Shown here piece after piece: positions 1 through 10,605 of a stretch of 64,000 bases of DNA. Below the pieces are notes generated by a model. It saw nothing but the letters and a program-made list of their open reading frames with translations. It did no database searches and was not told the DNA's origin. The stretch is from NCBI GenBank assembly GCA_003255065.1, contig QAOA01007908.1, forward strand, positions 173,353 through 237,352, given 5' to 3'. The stretch comes from Cercis canadensis. Taxonomy: Eukaryota; Streptophyta; Magnoliopsida; Fabales; Fabaceae. A program made the translations under genes and the position numbers. Position 1 is the stretch's first letter, and every line of letters begins with the position of its first letter.

Positions 1-377
1 CTAAATTGTTTACACTAACTTCACTGTTTGAGAGCTCTATTATTGTGAGCGCATAATACAACACACTCAGAGCTTCCACGTAATAGCTTTACAGCACAGG
101 ACCATGTCTCTCCATCGCAGTACTATTCTTGTGGGCAAAAATAAGTTTGTTGGAGTCTATCCTACCTCAAAACAAAAACAAAAAAACTTAGAATTTTAAG
201 CAAAATTAACTTTTAATTTTGATATTATAATAAAAATTTTAAAAAAATTGAGTCAGCTCACATTTTTAAATTATTAACTAAATTTAAATTTAACAAAGTT
301 AAAATAAAATATTATTTATTTTTTAATATGTTTTATGTATTGCTTAATTTATACATTTTAAAAAAATAACTCTCTTG
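1..377. repeat. Direct repeat copy 1 (matches 10,865-11,268)
   Basis: This stretch aligns nearly end to end with 10,865–11,268. Shared parts include the run around 'gagagctctattattgt', the 'catcgcagtactattcttg' segment and the following AT-rich part ending near 'actctcttg'. The second copy lies directly upstream of a decayed LRR receptor-like protein, so this copy may be the 5' flank of a lost paralogue. It stops at the N at 378, where plastid DNA begins. No coding sequence is seen here. Confidence 0.8.
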
Positions 378-378
378 N

Positions 379-967
379 GCTTGTATTAGTACTATTTACT
401 TTGTTCGTTGGCACTATAGGAATTTCTTTCAATCACGAACGAATCGATTTGGATATATTATCAAAATTGTTACTTCCTTTTATAAACCTTTTACATCAAA
501 ATTCAGAAAAGTCTGTGGATTGGTCTGAATTTGTGACAAATGCAACTTTTTCGGTCAGTATAGCTTTTTTCGGAATATTTATAGGGTCTTTTTTATATAA
601 GCCTGTTTATTCATCTTTACTAAATTTGAACTTACTTAATTTATTTGCTAAAAATGTTTATAAAAAAATTATTGGAGATAAAATAATAAATGGGATATAT
701 GATTGGTCATATAATCGTGGTTACATAGATGCTTTTTATGGAGTATCTTTAATTGAGAGTGTAAGAAAATTAGCTAAATTAAATTCTTTTTTTGATAGAC
801 GAATAATTGATGGAATTCCAAATGGAGTCGGTATTACAAGTTTTTTTATGGGGGAGGTTATCAAATATGTAGGGGGTGGCCGAATTTCTTCGTATATTTT
901 ATTGTATTTATTTTATGTATTAATGTTTTTTTTAGTAATTTATTACTTTTCTTCTTTTTTTAATTAA
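379..967 (+). pseudogene. ndhF: Plastid ndhF 3' fragment (NADH dehydrogenase-like subunit 5)
   Basis: The reading frame is the C-terminal part of plastid NdhF, the proton-pumping membrane subunit of the thylakoid NDH complex. Recognisable pieces are '[14 protein letters not shown]', '[20 protein letters not shown]', '[15 protein letters not shown]', 'FFDRRIIDG' and '[14 protein letters not shown]'-like sequence, followed by a hydrophobic end and a normal stop. The frame is open from the first base after the N at 378, so the 5' two-thirds of the gene is absent rather than mutated. There is no internal stop. Base composition is AT-rich, as in plastid genes. In a nuclear context it would be non-functional, lacking a start, promoter and transit peptide. 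It is either a very recent plastid-to-nucleus insertion or a plastid contig placed here by the assembler. Confidence 0.92.
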
Positions 968-1518
968 ATTTTAATTAAAAAAATTTATAAATTTATATTT
1001 AATATAAATATATATTTATATAAATATATTCATAAATAGAATATAAAATTTGATACATTTTTATACATATAATACATTTTTATACTTTATACATATAATA
1101 TTTTAATATATTATATAGATAATAAAAGATAATAAATTGTATTGTATATATTATATATATTTATTTATTTTTATATTTATATATAATATATATTTATTAT
1201 ATATAATATATATTTATTTATTTATTATATATAATATATATTTATTTAATAATATATATTTATTAATATATATTTATTTATTTTTATTTAATTTTATTTA
1301 TTATATATATTTTTTATATTTATTTATTATTTATTTATTATATATATTTAAATTTATTATATATATTTAATATATATTTAAATTTATTTATTTAAATTTA
1401 TTTATTATATATATTTAATTATTTATTATATATATTTAATTTATTATATATATTTATTTTTTTAATTTATTATATATATTTATTTATTATTATATATTTT
1501 ATTATTATATATATTTAT
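968..1518. other. AT-rich low-complexity spacer between ndhF and ycf1 fragments
   Basis: This is almost pure A/T, dominated by irregular repeats of 'tatatatttatttatt'. It separates the 3' end of the ndhF fragment from the ycf1 fragment. The open frame across it encodes only I, Y, L, F and N and is a composition artefact. In most plastomes ndhF and the partial ycf1 nearly abut, so a 550-bp spacer here is long. Confidence 0.75.
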
Positions 1519-1729
1519 TTATTGAAAAAGAAGATTATTCACAAATACCGTTTGAATACTAAGATTACGCATTAAAGTATTTTGACTAATGGATCCATAA
1601 TTAAAAAAGTTTTTTTGATTATTGCAGAAGAAATGAAATAAAAGATACGGTAGAGCTATGACAGTTATTGTATGAGGTCTACCCAATGCTAGATGCAAAG
1701 GCGCATAATAGATCGATATGAACATTATG
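1519..1729 (-). pseudogene. ycf1: Plastid ycf1 (Tic214) N-terminal fragment
   Basis: The minus-strand frame matches the N-terminal membrane region of Ycf1/Tic214, a component of the plastid inner-envelope import complex. It shows '[20 protein letters not shown]', then '[10 protein letters not shown]' and a divergent 'NNLLFQ' end. It is cut at 1,729 by the N at 1,730 and runs into AT-rich sequence at its other end. Its convergent orientation to ndhF is that of the plastid small-single-copy/inverted-repeat border (JSB), so both fragments belong to one contiguous plastid segment. Confidence 0.9.
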
Positions 1730-1730
1730 N

Positions 1731-2500
1731 TCGTTAATTATACGTTAGTGTTAATTAAATTACAAATAATAGAGATATAAATTTAAAAATAACGTTAAAT
1801 TTGTATAGAATTACAACAAAAGGATAACTACAACGTTCTGGCCGCCAATTAATTAATTAATTAATTAAGGACCGATGACCATGTGATGATCTTCCAAATT
1901 ATAAAACTTGTATATATGAACATAACTTTAAATATTGTTTATATTATTTTATTTTTTTGTTGTGGATGTTCATACAGTACTAATTATTGCATATCCTTAT
2001 TTTTATATATTTTTTTATTATTAAATAAATAGAGTTAAACTATATATCTAGTTGGTGATATAGGAGATGGAGATTTAACCTTAAAACCTTAACCTTTTTA
2101 GAAGATCTATAAGCCAATTGTGCCCTAATTCTTATTTTATATGAAGGCATAAAAAGTATGCTGCACACATAAATTAATTAAGGATTCGGCTCAGATTTTT
2201 GTTTCTTGTTCTGTACATAAAAGAAAATTACGTAATTACTTTTCGTGAATCGTGTTAATAGCGAGCTTATATACAACCCGTGATGATTAATCACTAAAAG
2301 ATGCCCACGGCTAGTTGATTGAAGCAACATATATAATTACCTGATCTAGAAATCGGCATGATCTTCCTCAGCTCATTTTAAAATTGAATGGCCAGTTTCT
2401 GCTAATTAAATAAAGTTTTCTTTTTTGTTGAGCTAAATCAAACAAAATATTAATTCAAACACGCCTCTTGAGCCCTGAATATTCCAAGAGCCAGGTTGTA
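1731..2500. other. AT-rich intergenic sequence upstream of the UGT pseudogene
   Basis: No coding signal is seen. There is a short 'aattaattaattaatt' run near 1,850. The stretch from about 2,380 to 2,620 would be the promoter/5' leader of the following glycosyltransferase remnant, but no convincing TATA box or start site was identified. Confidence 0.6.
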
Positions 2501-2623
2501 TGAAGAGAGTCTGTGGAGCTCATAAATATCCATGGAGGAAACAGTCAAATTAAGGCAGCACAAAGCAACCAAGCTTTATCAATTTTCCTTTTGCATAGTT
2601 CCAAGTTAAGTCAACGTGCAGCC

Positions 2624-3956
2624 ATGCTCATCACGAAACCTCAAGCAGCTCTTCTGGCTAGCCCTGGCATGGGACACCTTACTCCCATGATGGAGCTGGG
2701 CAAACGTCTCCTCACTCATCACGGTTTCGACGTAAGCATCTTCGTGGTGGCCACTGATTCCTTAACCTCGCGCTCACAAATACTCCAACAAACATCAAAC
2801 TTAAGTTCCCTTAAAGTTGTTATGCTCCCTCCCGTAGATGTTTCCAGCAAACTTGGACCAAACCCACCATTAGAAGTGCGAATGCATTTAACCATGGATG
2901 ATTCGCTCCCACTTCTCCGCTCTGCCATCCTATCTATGAAAGTTGTTCCCACTGTTCTTATCATCGATTTGTTTGGTACTCACGCTTTGCCCATGACACG
3001 TGACCTCGGCATGCTAACCTACATGTTCATTACTTCCAACGCCTGGTTTTCAGCAACAACTATATATGCTCCAGTCATAGACAAGGAAATAGAAGACAGG
3101 CATGTTAACAACCGTGAACCGCTTTTCATTCCGGGTTGCAAACCGGTTCAGTACGAGGACACGCTCGAACCGTTCGTATTGCGGGGCCAGCCAATGTACG
3201 AGGGCTTTAATCAAAGCGGCAAAGGATATCATCTCCGTGGATGGAATTTTGATGAACACGTGGCATGATCTGGAACCCACGACAACTAAGGCTTTGAGAG
3301 ATGCAGAGCTTTTAGGATGGATATCGAAGGGACCAGTGTATCCCGTTGGACCGTTAGTGAGAACGGTTACTCCTCGAAGTGGAACCGAGCATGGGCATGG
3401 GGTGGAGATGAAGGTGGAAGAGGTTTTGCGTTGGCTTGACGGGCACCCGACAGAGTCAGTTATTTATGTGTCGTTTGGGAGTGGTGGGACCCTCTCGGCG
3501 GAGGGGTTCGTAACGAGGACCCACAAAGTGGGGCTGGTGGTCCCCATGTGGGCCCCTCAGGCGGAGATCTTGGGACACCCTTCAACTGGGGGATTTATAA
3601 CACACTGTGGGTGGAATTCAACGCTGGAGAGTATCAGCAATGGAGTGCCCATGATTGCGTGGCCGCTGTACGCAGAACAGAAAATGAATGCTGCTCTGTT
3701 GGCGGAGGAGCTCAGCGTGGCGGTGAGGGCCAAGGGAACAGAGGGAGTGGTGGGGAGGGAGCAAATATTGAAGCTGGTTAGAAGAATTATGGTGGAGAAA
3801 GAAGGGAAGGCAATGAGGAAAAAAGTAAAGGAGCTCAAACGCAGTGGAGACAATGCACTGACTAGGGTCGGCGCCTCTCATAACTCACTCTGTCAAATCA
3901 CCAAGGACTTGGAGATTTATCTGCAGGAAAAGTCTAGAGGTGCTTTGGCTAGCTAG
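2624..3956 (+). pseudogene. UDP-glycosyltransferase, UGT72-like (frameshifted, internally deleted)
   Basis: Family 1 plant UGTs move glucose from UDP-glucose to small acceptors in the cytosol; the UGT72 group acts on phenolics such as monolignols and hydroquinone. The N-terminal half has 'LLASPGMGHLTPMMELGKRL', with the expected catalytic His in GMGH. The C-terminal half carries a complete 44-residue PSPG donor-binding box (3,549–3,680), starting WAPQAEILGH, passing through THCGWNS and ending YAEQ. The start at 2,624 is preferred over 2,513 because it lies a few residues before the conserved SPGMGH motif. Two lesions break the gene. One is a +1 frameshift near 3,207–3,211, where the frame changes between 'MYEGF' and 'IKAAKD'. 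The other is an in-frame deletion at about 3,503/3,504, where 'GTLSAE' is joined straight to 'GFVTRTHK', removing roughly 50–60 residues normally present. No neighbouring UGT is seen. Confidence 0.88.
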
Positions 3957-4014
3957 ATGAGAGTTCTTCACCCACTACAGCAGTATTGAATTTTTCTTCC
4001 TTCTTTTAAATTTT

Positions 4015-4525
4015 TAGGCTTTTTGTCCCGGTCCATTGATTTTAATATTATATTTGATAACTTATTTACATAATTATTATATTTTTTAATTTATTTATTT
4101 AAATATTATAATTTTTTAAAAAATTAAAAATTTACGAAAAAAAAAAAAAAACTAAATATGTGCAATAAGACTCACTAGAAGCAGCACTAACATCACTCTT
4201 CTCCTTTCTGAAAGTACCATTTCATTAGTTGGACCCAGCAGCCAGAAGAAGCAGCACTAACATTTTAGTTTTCTTCCTAACCTTTTTGAAAAATACAAAA
4301 AAATATATTAATGCACACCTTTCACGACTCTGAGATTAATGCGGCTGACAAACGAAAGAGTGAACACGCCGGTGTGTCTGGTGGGGACAGCCGGCATGTT
4401 TATCAGGACTCATTGTATATATTTAATTTTTTTTTAAATTATAATATTTAAATAAATAAATTAAAAAATATAATAATTATGTAAATAAATTATCAAAGTA
4501 TGATATTAAAGTCAATAAACATTTT
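4015..4525. mobile_element. MITE-like element A with long inverted-repeat arms
   Basis: The left arm (about 4,021–4,140: 'gtccattgattttaatatta', then 'ttatttacataattattata') is repeated in reverse complement at about 4,400–4,520. The interior carries the 'gccggtgtg' motif also found in element B. There is no coding capacity. All four arms of elements A and B belong to one family. A target-site duplication could not be assigned with confidence. Confidence 0.65.
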
Positions 4526-4666
4526 TATTTCTTTTCTTTGCGTGTTGTACTACCCGTAAAAGTGGCAATATTGGCTATTATAATTTTTTTTTTCGGTTAC
4601 TATTATAATATATAATTTCAATAGTCAATAAGATGTTCATCTGCTTTGTCTTATACATAATGTATT

Positions 4667-5312
4667 AGGTTTTATTCGTCCATTGACCTCAATGTTATAC
4701 TTTGACAACTTATTTATATAATTATTATATTTTTTTAACTTATTTATCTAAATATTATAATTTTTAAAAAATTAAAAATTTTAAAGAAAAAAGTTAAATC
4801 TGCGCAATAGGCTTCACCGGACACGCCGGCTGACAGCCAGTGTGTTCACTCTTCTTCTTCTTTGACCATGTTGCTTTCTTTACTTTTTTTCTTGTTCCTA
4901 CAAAATTATGTCAGATCTAGTTGGAAGAATTATTTATCAAGGCTAATAATTATGCAGTCCATTTCCACTGATACCCGATTTAAGGCCCAGCACTATATAT
5001 AAAAGTCTTAGATAGGGGTCAGTGTTTGAGGTATATGGTTANTTAAGTTTGGTGTTAGCAAAAGGAATCTAATAAAGAGATGGTGAGAGCTCCTTTCTAT
5101 GACAAAAATGGCGTGAAGAGAGGAGCATGGAGTGAACACGTCAACTGTCAATTGGCATGTCCAGTGGAGTTCATTATGCAGATTTAGCTTTTTTTTTAAG
5201 TTTTTAATTTTTAAAAAATTATAATATTTAGGTAAATAAATTAAAAGTGTAATAATTATGTAAATAATTGTTAAAGTATAATATTGAGATCAATGACCGG
5301 ACCACAAGACCT
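4667..5312. mobile_element. MITE-like element B, same family, arms of about 190 bp
   Basis: The left arm starts near 'aggttttattcgtccattga' and the right arm ends near 'tgaccggaccacaagacct'. They are inverted copies extending inward to the 'gtgttcactc' motif, about 190 bp each. The unpaired centre (about 4,890–5,110) includes the N at 5,042. No ORF. The outermost bases (AGGT-C-TT, flanks tta/ttg) could suit a PIF/Harbinger-type element, but this is not proven. Confidence 0.65.
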
Positions 5313-5482
5313 TTGAGTTATGTTTTTTCTATACCTCTAATCTTTACTATTTCTTCCCCGTATTTCTTTAGTTTTTTACATTTAAGTACACTTGCACAAT
5401 ATGATGGCTGGACCACAAGATTTAACTAATAGGATGCCACTTTTGTCATTCACATTGAATCTCTATCAATTCTGCAAAAGAT

Positions 5483-5665
5483 TCATACAACTGTAACTAT
5501 ATGGTAAAGATTGTGCCACCTCATATCTTTGAAATCTAACCGTACAAATAATTGCACAAGATTAATATTTTTGCCCCTACAGTTATAGTATATGGTTAGA
5601 ATGTGCCACCTCATGTCTTTGAAATCTAACCGTACAAATAATTGGACAAGATTAATTAAATCTTT
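5483..5665. repeat. Two-copy 90-bp tandem repeat
   Basis: Two adjacent copies share 'gtgccacctcat' (5,513 and 5,603) and 'tttgaaatctaaccgtacaa', with a spacing of 90 bp. The flanks at about 5,320–5,390 and 5,680–5,745 are also similar to each other ('accatttcttccc'), so this is a small duplication nested inside a larger one. The open frame on the minus strand simply repeats with the DNA. Confidence 0.8.
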
Positions 5666-5764
5666 CACTTGTAGTGTACTTTCAACCATTCTTTACCATT
5701 TCTTCCCTATATTTCCTTAGCTTTTTACATTTTTATTTTTTGTTTTTCTCTTTGTTTGTCAACA

Positions 5765-7760
5765 AGTTAACCAAATAAGGGGAGTGATTGTTGAAAATTT
5801 CTTCAAAATTGGATACTTCAATTCATGAAAAAGCTGGTCTAGCCTTTAGATACATACTCTTATTTTCTCATAATTATAAGTCACACGACAATGAAACCCA
5901 TAAAAGCTCATAGAACTTATGGTTCTCAACTCCATATAAAAATAAATGAATATGAAGTACAATATTGTAATTTGATCCTTTTTGTTTTTACTTTATTACC
6001 TACTAAGCACATACATTTAATTTTAATTCATTTACACTCTTCCCTAAAAAATTAAATCATATAAATGGAAATGCAAGTGATGCAATGGTCACATGCACGA
6101 AGAAAGCTTTTCTCTAGCTTGCCAATGTTGAAGAGGTGAATATTTTAAATGGGGACGGCTTGCATTTTCAACACATTAACCAAATAAGGGGAGTTGATTG
6201 TGTGTGGAAATTTCTTCGAAATTGGATACTTCAATTCATGTAAGCAAAGGTTTGACCTATAGATACATACTCTTATTTTCCTGTGAATTACAAGTCACAC
6301 GACAATGAAACCCTTGAAAGCTCATGAAACCCGTGGTCCTCAACTCCATATAAAGATAAATGAATATGAAGTGCAATATTCTAATTGGATCCTTTTGGTT
6401 TTACTTTATTACTTACTAAGCACATACATTTAATTTTAATTCATTTACACCCTCCCCCAAAAAAATTAATTCGTATAAATAGAAATGCAAGTGATGTGAT
6501 GGTTACATGCATGAAGAAAGTTTCTCTCTGGATGGCCAAAGTTGAATAATATTCTAAGTGGTCATGACTTACATTATCCCTTGTCAGGTTATTGTGGATG
6601 GAGTCAACTAGCAAAAAAGAAAATTGATTGTGCTTGAAAATTTTGTCGAAATTGGATACTTCAATTCATGAAATGATCAATCCAGCCTATAAATACATAC
6701 ATTTATTTCCATGTGAATTACAAGTCTCACGATAATGAAAACCTTGAAAACTCATAGAACATATGGTCCTTAACTTCATATATAATCCACAAAGTTTTTT
6801 GAGACTGTAAACCAACGAACACTTTCGCAGCCTTGCAACTTTTGAATTAATCCGGCAATATTCCATTGTGAATTCATCCCGTCCCCACTTTCTTGCTAAT
6901 TTCAATATCATTTTCCTTAGTGATTAATAATATTGGCTTTCATTTCCCGGAAAATATGCATATGGTCATGACTCAATATATGCATCATATTATTATTCCA
7001 GACTTATCCCTCTAAGTATGTAACAATTTATTAAGGATCATATAGTCACCACTACACTACAATTTAGAATCTTGACAATTTCAATGGTTGTTGTAAAGTA
7101 TCTATTGTTGACAACCAGTCCTCCATATAATCACCAATTATACCGATGATAACCATATCCATTACCGTGATAACCAAAAACCAAACCCCAATTATTACAT
7201 ATAAGATGGTTAAAGAATTGGTGAACGTAAAGTAACACTATCAAATTCACTCTTTTTAAAAAAATACAAATACTATCAAATTTGCTATTTTTGAAAAATT
7301 AGATTGCGCATTACATAATAATAATTTATAAGGATTAGACAATGACCACATGATCTATGGTTATCCTATGTGTATCTGCCATTAACAACCAATCGACTCC
7401 AAATACACTACTCAGACTGATGAGAACCACTTATAGTGGTGGTAACTATAAGGGGAAACTGTAAATAGTAAAATTATGAGTAAATTATTTTGATCTCCTT
7501 TGCATTTCCAATCCAATTTTTTTTTTTTTCAAAACAAAACCCACATGAACTCCCTTGTATCTTAAAAACACACAACACAATTTTAACTTAATCATGACAG
7601 AAGCTCGTTAATCAATGGTCAACACCCAAAAATAAGTCTAAAAGACGAAAAAAAAAATTATTTTTTTCCATAAATTACAAGTCACAAGACAATACATAAC
7701 CTGTGGTCCTCAACTCCATATATAATCCACAAAATTTTTAAAGGCTGTAAACTAACTAAG
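5765..7760. repeat. Three to four degenerate copies of a ~415-bp unit
   Basis: Units start near 5,765, 6,175 and 6,610, with a partial fourth at about 7,665–7,760. The common anchor 'attggatacttcaattcatg' occurs near 5,808, 6,221 and 6,651, a spacing of 413 and 430 bp. Each also carries 'tacaagtcacacgacaatga'-like and 'ctcaactccatat' motifs. No protein gene is seen in any copy. The repeats sit upstream of the receptor-kinase remnant at 8,121 and may be multiplied promoter or 5' sequence of that gene type. From 6,800 to 7,660 nothing else is recognisable. Confidence 0.75.
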
Positions 7761-8120
7761 AAAATAAAGGATATAAATTTTGAAATTTCAAATTTAGCCG
7801 TCAACACACTAATAATACTAACCCATCAAATCAAAACGTTAATAATAAATATAGGGGATTAGCTACCCATCTTATCTTTCTACCCATTGTAAAATGCATT
7901 GGCATTTGGTGTTTGATAGAGAATATAATGATTTTTGGGAGATCTTAGGCTACCCTTAATATTTTAAAGGGTGAAAAGAAAAGCACCTCCAATTGAGAGT
8001 TTGGGTTAGAAGTAGAACGAATTTTTTAATTTTTGTACTATCATGAATATCTCAAAAAATTAAGTCACTCAATATATGCCAAAATAGTAAGTTCCTTATA
8101 AAATACATAGAATGAGCAAT

Positions 8121-8757
8121 ATAAGAAGCATAGTGTAGCCAAAGGGATCGAGTATCTTCACCAAGGATGTGATAAGTGAATTCGTCACTTTTACGTCAAT
8201 CCACACAATGTTTTACTTGATGACAACTTTACTCCCAAAATTTTTGATTTTGGTCTAGCCAATTTGTGTTCTAAAAATGAAGCATTGTGTCCATGACTGC
8301 AACTAGGGGAACCTTAGGCTACATTGCACCTGAAGTTTTCTCTAGAAACTTTGGTAATATTTCTTGTAAGTTTGACATTTACAGTTATGAAATGTTGTTG
8401 CTAGAAATGGTAGGAGGAAGAAAGAACACAAACACAAGTGAAGAAACTTTTCAAGTTTTATACCCACAATGGATCCATAATTTACTTGAGGGAGAAGGAG
8501 ACATACGCATCCATATTGAGACTGAGAGAGACATTACAACCGCGAAGAAATTTGCAATTGTGGGACTTTGGTGCATTCAGTGACACCCAGCAAACCGTCC
8601 GTCCATAAGAACTGTGTTACAAATGCTGGAAGGAGAGGGAGGCAAGTTAAAGGTGCCCCCTAATCCTTTTGACTCTACCGGTTCTACTAGTACAAGTGCA
8701 ATTATTCCATCAAGACATATGGAGTTGGAGTTGGAAGTGATCCATGAACTAGAGTAA
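8121..8757 (+). pseudogene. LRK10L-type receptor-like kinase, C-terminal kinase fragment
   Basis: This is the C-lobe of a plant receptor-like serine/threonine kinase of the LRK10L (rust-resistance kinase Lr10-like) group. It starts mid-domain at 'VAKGIEYLHQGCD' and includes '[18 protein letters not shown]' (DFG intact), 'GTLGYIAPEVF' (APE) and 'YEMLLLEMVGGRKN', with the end 'RPS-RTVLQMLEGEG'. Lesions: a stop directly after 'HQGCDK' where the catalytic HFD loop should follow, a frameshift near 8,283–8,290 just before 'SMTATRGT', and a stop after 'GLWCIQ' (about 8,581). The last frame ends with a natural-looking stop at 8,755–8,757. The glycine loop, membrane span and extracellular domain are missing. 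It cannot encode an active kinase. A better-preserved relative lies at 48–51 kb. Confidence 0.88.
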
Positions 8758-9532
8758 TAGACAATTTCAGCAAATCAAATGTAATATTGTGTAAAATACT
8801 TTCTCATCCCTTGTAGTAATATACATTGTCCTTATATTTTCAAAATCTACACAAAATTATCTTTTATTCACATTTGTCAAAATTATCTTTTATTCACATT
8901 TGTCAGGAATGTTCTCAGAATATACTACCTTTTCAAAAAAAATAAAAAATTGTGTGAAATAAAAAATATAACCTTCCCAAATTATCCCATTTCCCTCTCT
9001 TCCCCTCCTCCCATCTATTCATTGGTGATGTTTCTAAAATTGAAGGGATTAGCCTATTTCGCATATCTGTTCTAGTCTTCAGAGGTCATGTTGCTAATTT
9101 TATAATTTATACTATCAGAGAATGCTCCCATTTTGGGATGTAGTACTAACTTTGAACTTGTTTAATCAAGTGTGATTTCTAGCTTTGGAACTGGTTTGGT
9201 GTGTGGCTGAAAGTGATGCCCATTCCTACTCTAGAACACTAAAGAGTCCACCTGAGAATGAGGGACCAGAGAGGAATTCAATGAACGGGAGCACCAAGAG
9301 AGGGAATGTTGAGGGGGAATGGGAATATCAAGAGTGTGTCAGAGAAAGAGAGAGGAAATGGGAGAGAAGATGCAGAGGAAGTATGGAGAAAGACAAAGTG
9401 AGAAAAAGGAGATTATTAGCTGAGATTGAAAATTAGATTTTTAAGTGAGGGTATTATGGCTATTTTAGAGCTTTTTGGAATATGGCGGAATATATCCTCA
9501 TGTGACTCCTCGCATTCGGACAGCAGCTACTA
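8758..9532. other. Intergenic, no supported gene
   Basis: This is the 3' flank of the kinase remnant, followed by purine-rich sequence at 9,260–9,440. The open frame in the purine-rich part encodes mostly R, E, K and G and has no recognisable domain. It contains a short direct repeat ('aaaattatcttttattcaca', twice near 8,850–8,900). Confidence 0.55.
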
Positions 9533-9700
9533 ATAGGAATGGCAATGGGGCGAGGCAGACACTCCCCATCCCCATCCCCATCCTCGAAGGATATCTCCAT
9601 GCTCTATCCTCGACCGGAGATTTTTTATTAGCCACATCCCCGCCCTATTAAATGTCCATTTGCTCCATGCCTCGTCCTATTTACCTATATAATTATGCTT
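9533..9700. repeat. GC-rich repeat segment with CCCCAT runs
   Basis: The segment begins 'taggaatggcaatggggc' and carries four consecutive 'ccccat' units near 9,572–9,592. A related GC-rich patch lies at about 10,670–10,790 ('gggcaggacgag', 'cccatcctcgtccc'). Sequences of this kind, opening with a taggnatggcaatgggg motif, are common at ends of plant DNA transposons. No matching opposite terminus or target duplication was found here, so the element type is left open. Confidence 0.4.
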
Positions 9701-9759
9701 TTCTAAAAAATTCTAAGCTAAAATAATGTTGTTTTGCCAAAAAAAATTTAAAAAAAAAA

Positions 9760-10605
9760 TTATGTAATGTATTTTTTATATATATATGTAATTAATGATA
9801 TTTTGCAATACCATTTTTGAATTTGAATCCTATTGATGATATTGAGATAAGTTTCATGAGAATCTGAAGATTGATCAATGTCTTCATCTTCATCTTCATT
9901 CTTTTGACTAGACTCTTGACTATTGAGATGACTCTTTAATGACAAATTAAGCAAATCTAATTCTATTCGGCTCTGATCTTGCTTTAGTTGCTTAATTTCT
10001 TCTTTGACTTCTTTGATTTCATTTTGAAGATCTTTGACAATAGCAACCTGTTGTTTTGAATTCATTTTTGACAAAATAACACTAAGGCTAATTGGTTTGA
10101 TGTCAGGAAAGCTAGGCTTCTCTTTATCTATGATGTCTTTTAATTTCAAAAGATATTGTCTTTTGATTTCATCATCTTCTATCTTTTCTATGACATCTAT
10201 GAGGAAACTAGCTTCTGATGAAATAACATTTTTGACAATGATTTCTTCTAAAGGAGGATGAACTGAAGTGACAATTGTATTGGATGAGGTTTTCCAATTT
10301 TGGGCTGTCCTGGTATTCATATTGATTTCCTTAGGTGTTCTAAAAGGATAAGGGATGTAATTTTTCCTAGCATAGACTTCGAACCATTCGAAGAAAGGAA
10401 TGTTGATCTTAGCACGTTCTAACTTATCATAATAGAACATTTTGTAATATTTTAGAATCTCTTTACTGAATGTATTGAAATACCAGTGTCTTTTCTCTCT
10501 ATTGTAATCACTCATGAATTCCTCCTTAAGATATTCTTTATCTATCTTGAATTCTTTTGATATGACATTAAGTTGACTTTGAAAATCAGACGCTGTAGGA
10601 GACAT
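9760..10605 (-). CDS. Pararetrovirus-like (caulimovirid-type) polyprotein fragment, tentative
   Basis: This is an open minus-strand frame of about 281 residues from the ATG at 10,603–10,605 (a TTG-type extension upstream is ignored). The N-terminal third is rich in aromatic and basic residues, with a W-Y-F-N-T-F-S-K and F-F-E-W-F-E-V-Y-A pattern followed by Y-P-F. A central segment carries a conserved-looking 'W-K-T-S' then 'HPPLEE'. Residues about 190–240 form a strongly heptad-patterned Glu/Lys/Leu coiled coil, and the tail is acidic (EDEDEDID). This order resembles the region between movement-protein and capsid domains in endogenous caulimovirid polyproteins of plants, but that is recognition by eye only. 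No protease, reverse transcriptase or RNase H follows. It would be an old integrated fragment, not a working virus. A retrotransposon origin is the main alternative. Confidence 0.42.
   Translation of the reverse strand: MSPTASDFQSQLNVISKEFKIDKEYLKEEFMSDYNREKRHWYFNTFSKEILKYYKMFYYDKLERAKINIPFFEWFEVYARKNYIPYPFRTPKEINMNTRTAQNWKTSSNTIVTSVHPPLEEIIVKNVISSEASFLIDVIEKIEDDEIKRQYLLKLKDIIDKEKPSFPDIKPISLSVILSKMNSKQQVAIVKDLQNEIKEVKEEIKQLKQDQSRIELDLLNLSLKSHLNSQESSQKNEDEDEDIDQSSDSHETYLNIINRIQIQKWYCKISLITYIYKKYIT

Noticed and set aside
1137..1370. 77-codon ORF in AT-rich DNA
   Set aside because: It encodes only I, Y, L, F and N from simple TA/TTTA repeats between two plastid gene fragments; a composition artefact.
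6687..6911. Minus-strand ORF of 74 codons
   Set aside because: It overlaps the third copy of the ~415-bp repeat and its frame is not kept in the other copies; no domain was recognised.
9185..9436. Plus-strand ORF rich in R, E and K
   Set aside because: It comes from a purine-rich tract; no domain, no splice context and no similarity to neighbours.
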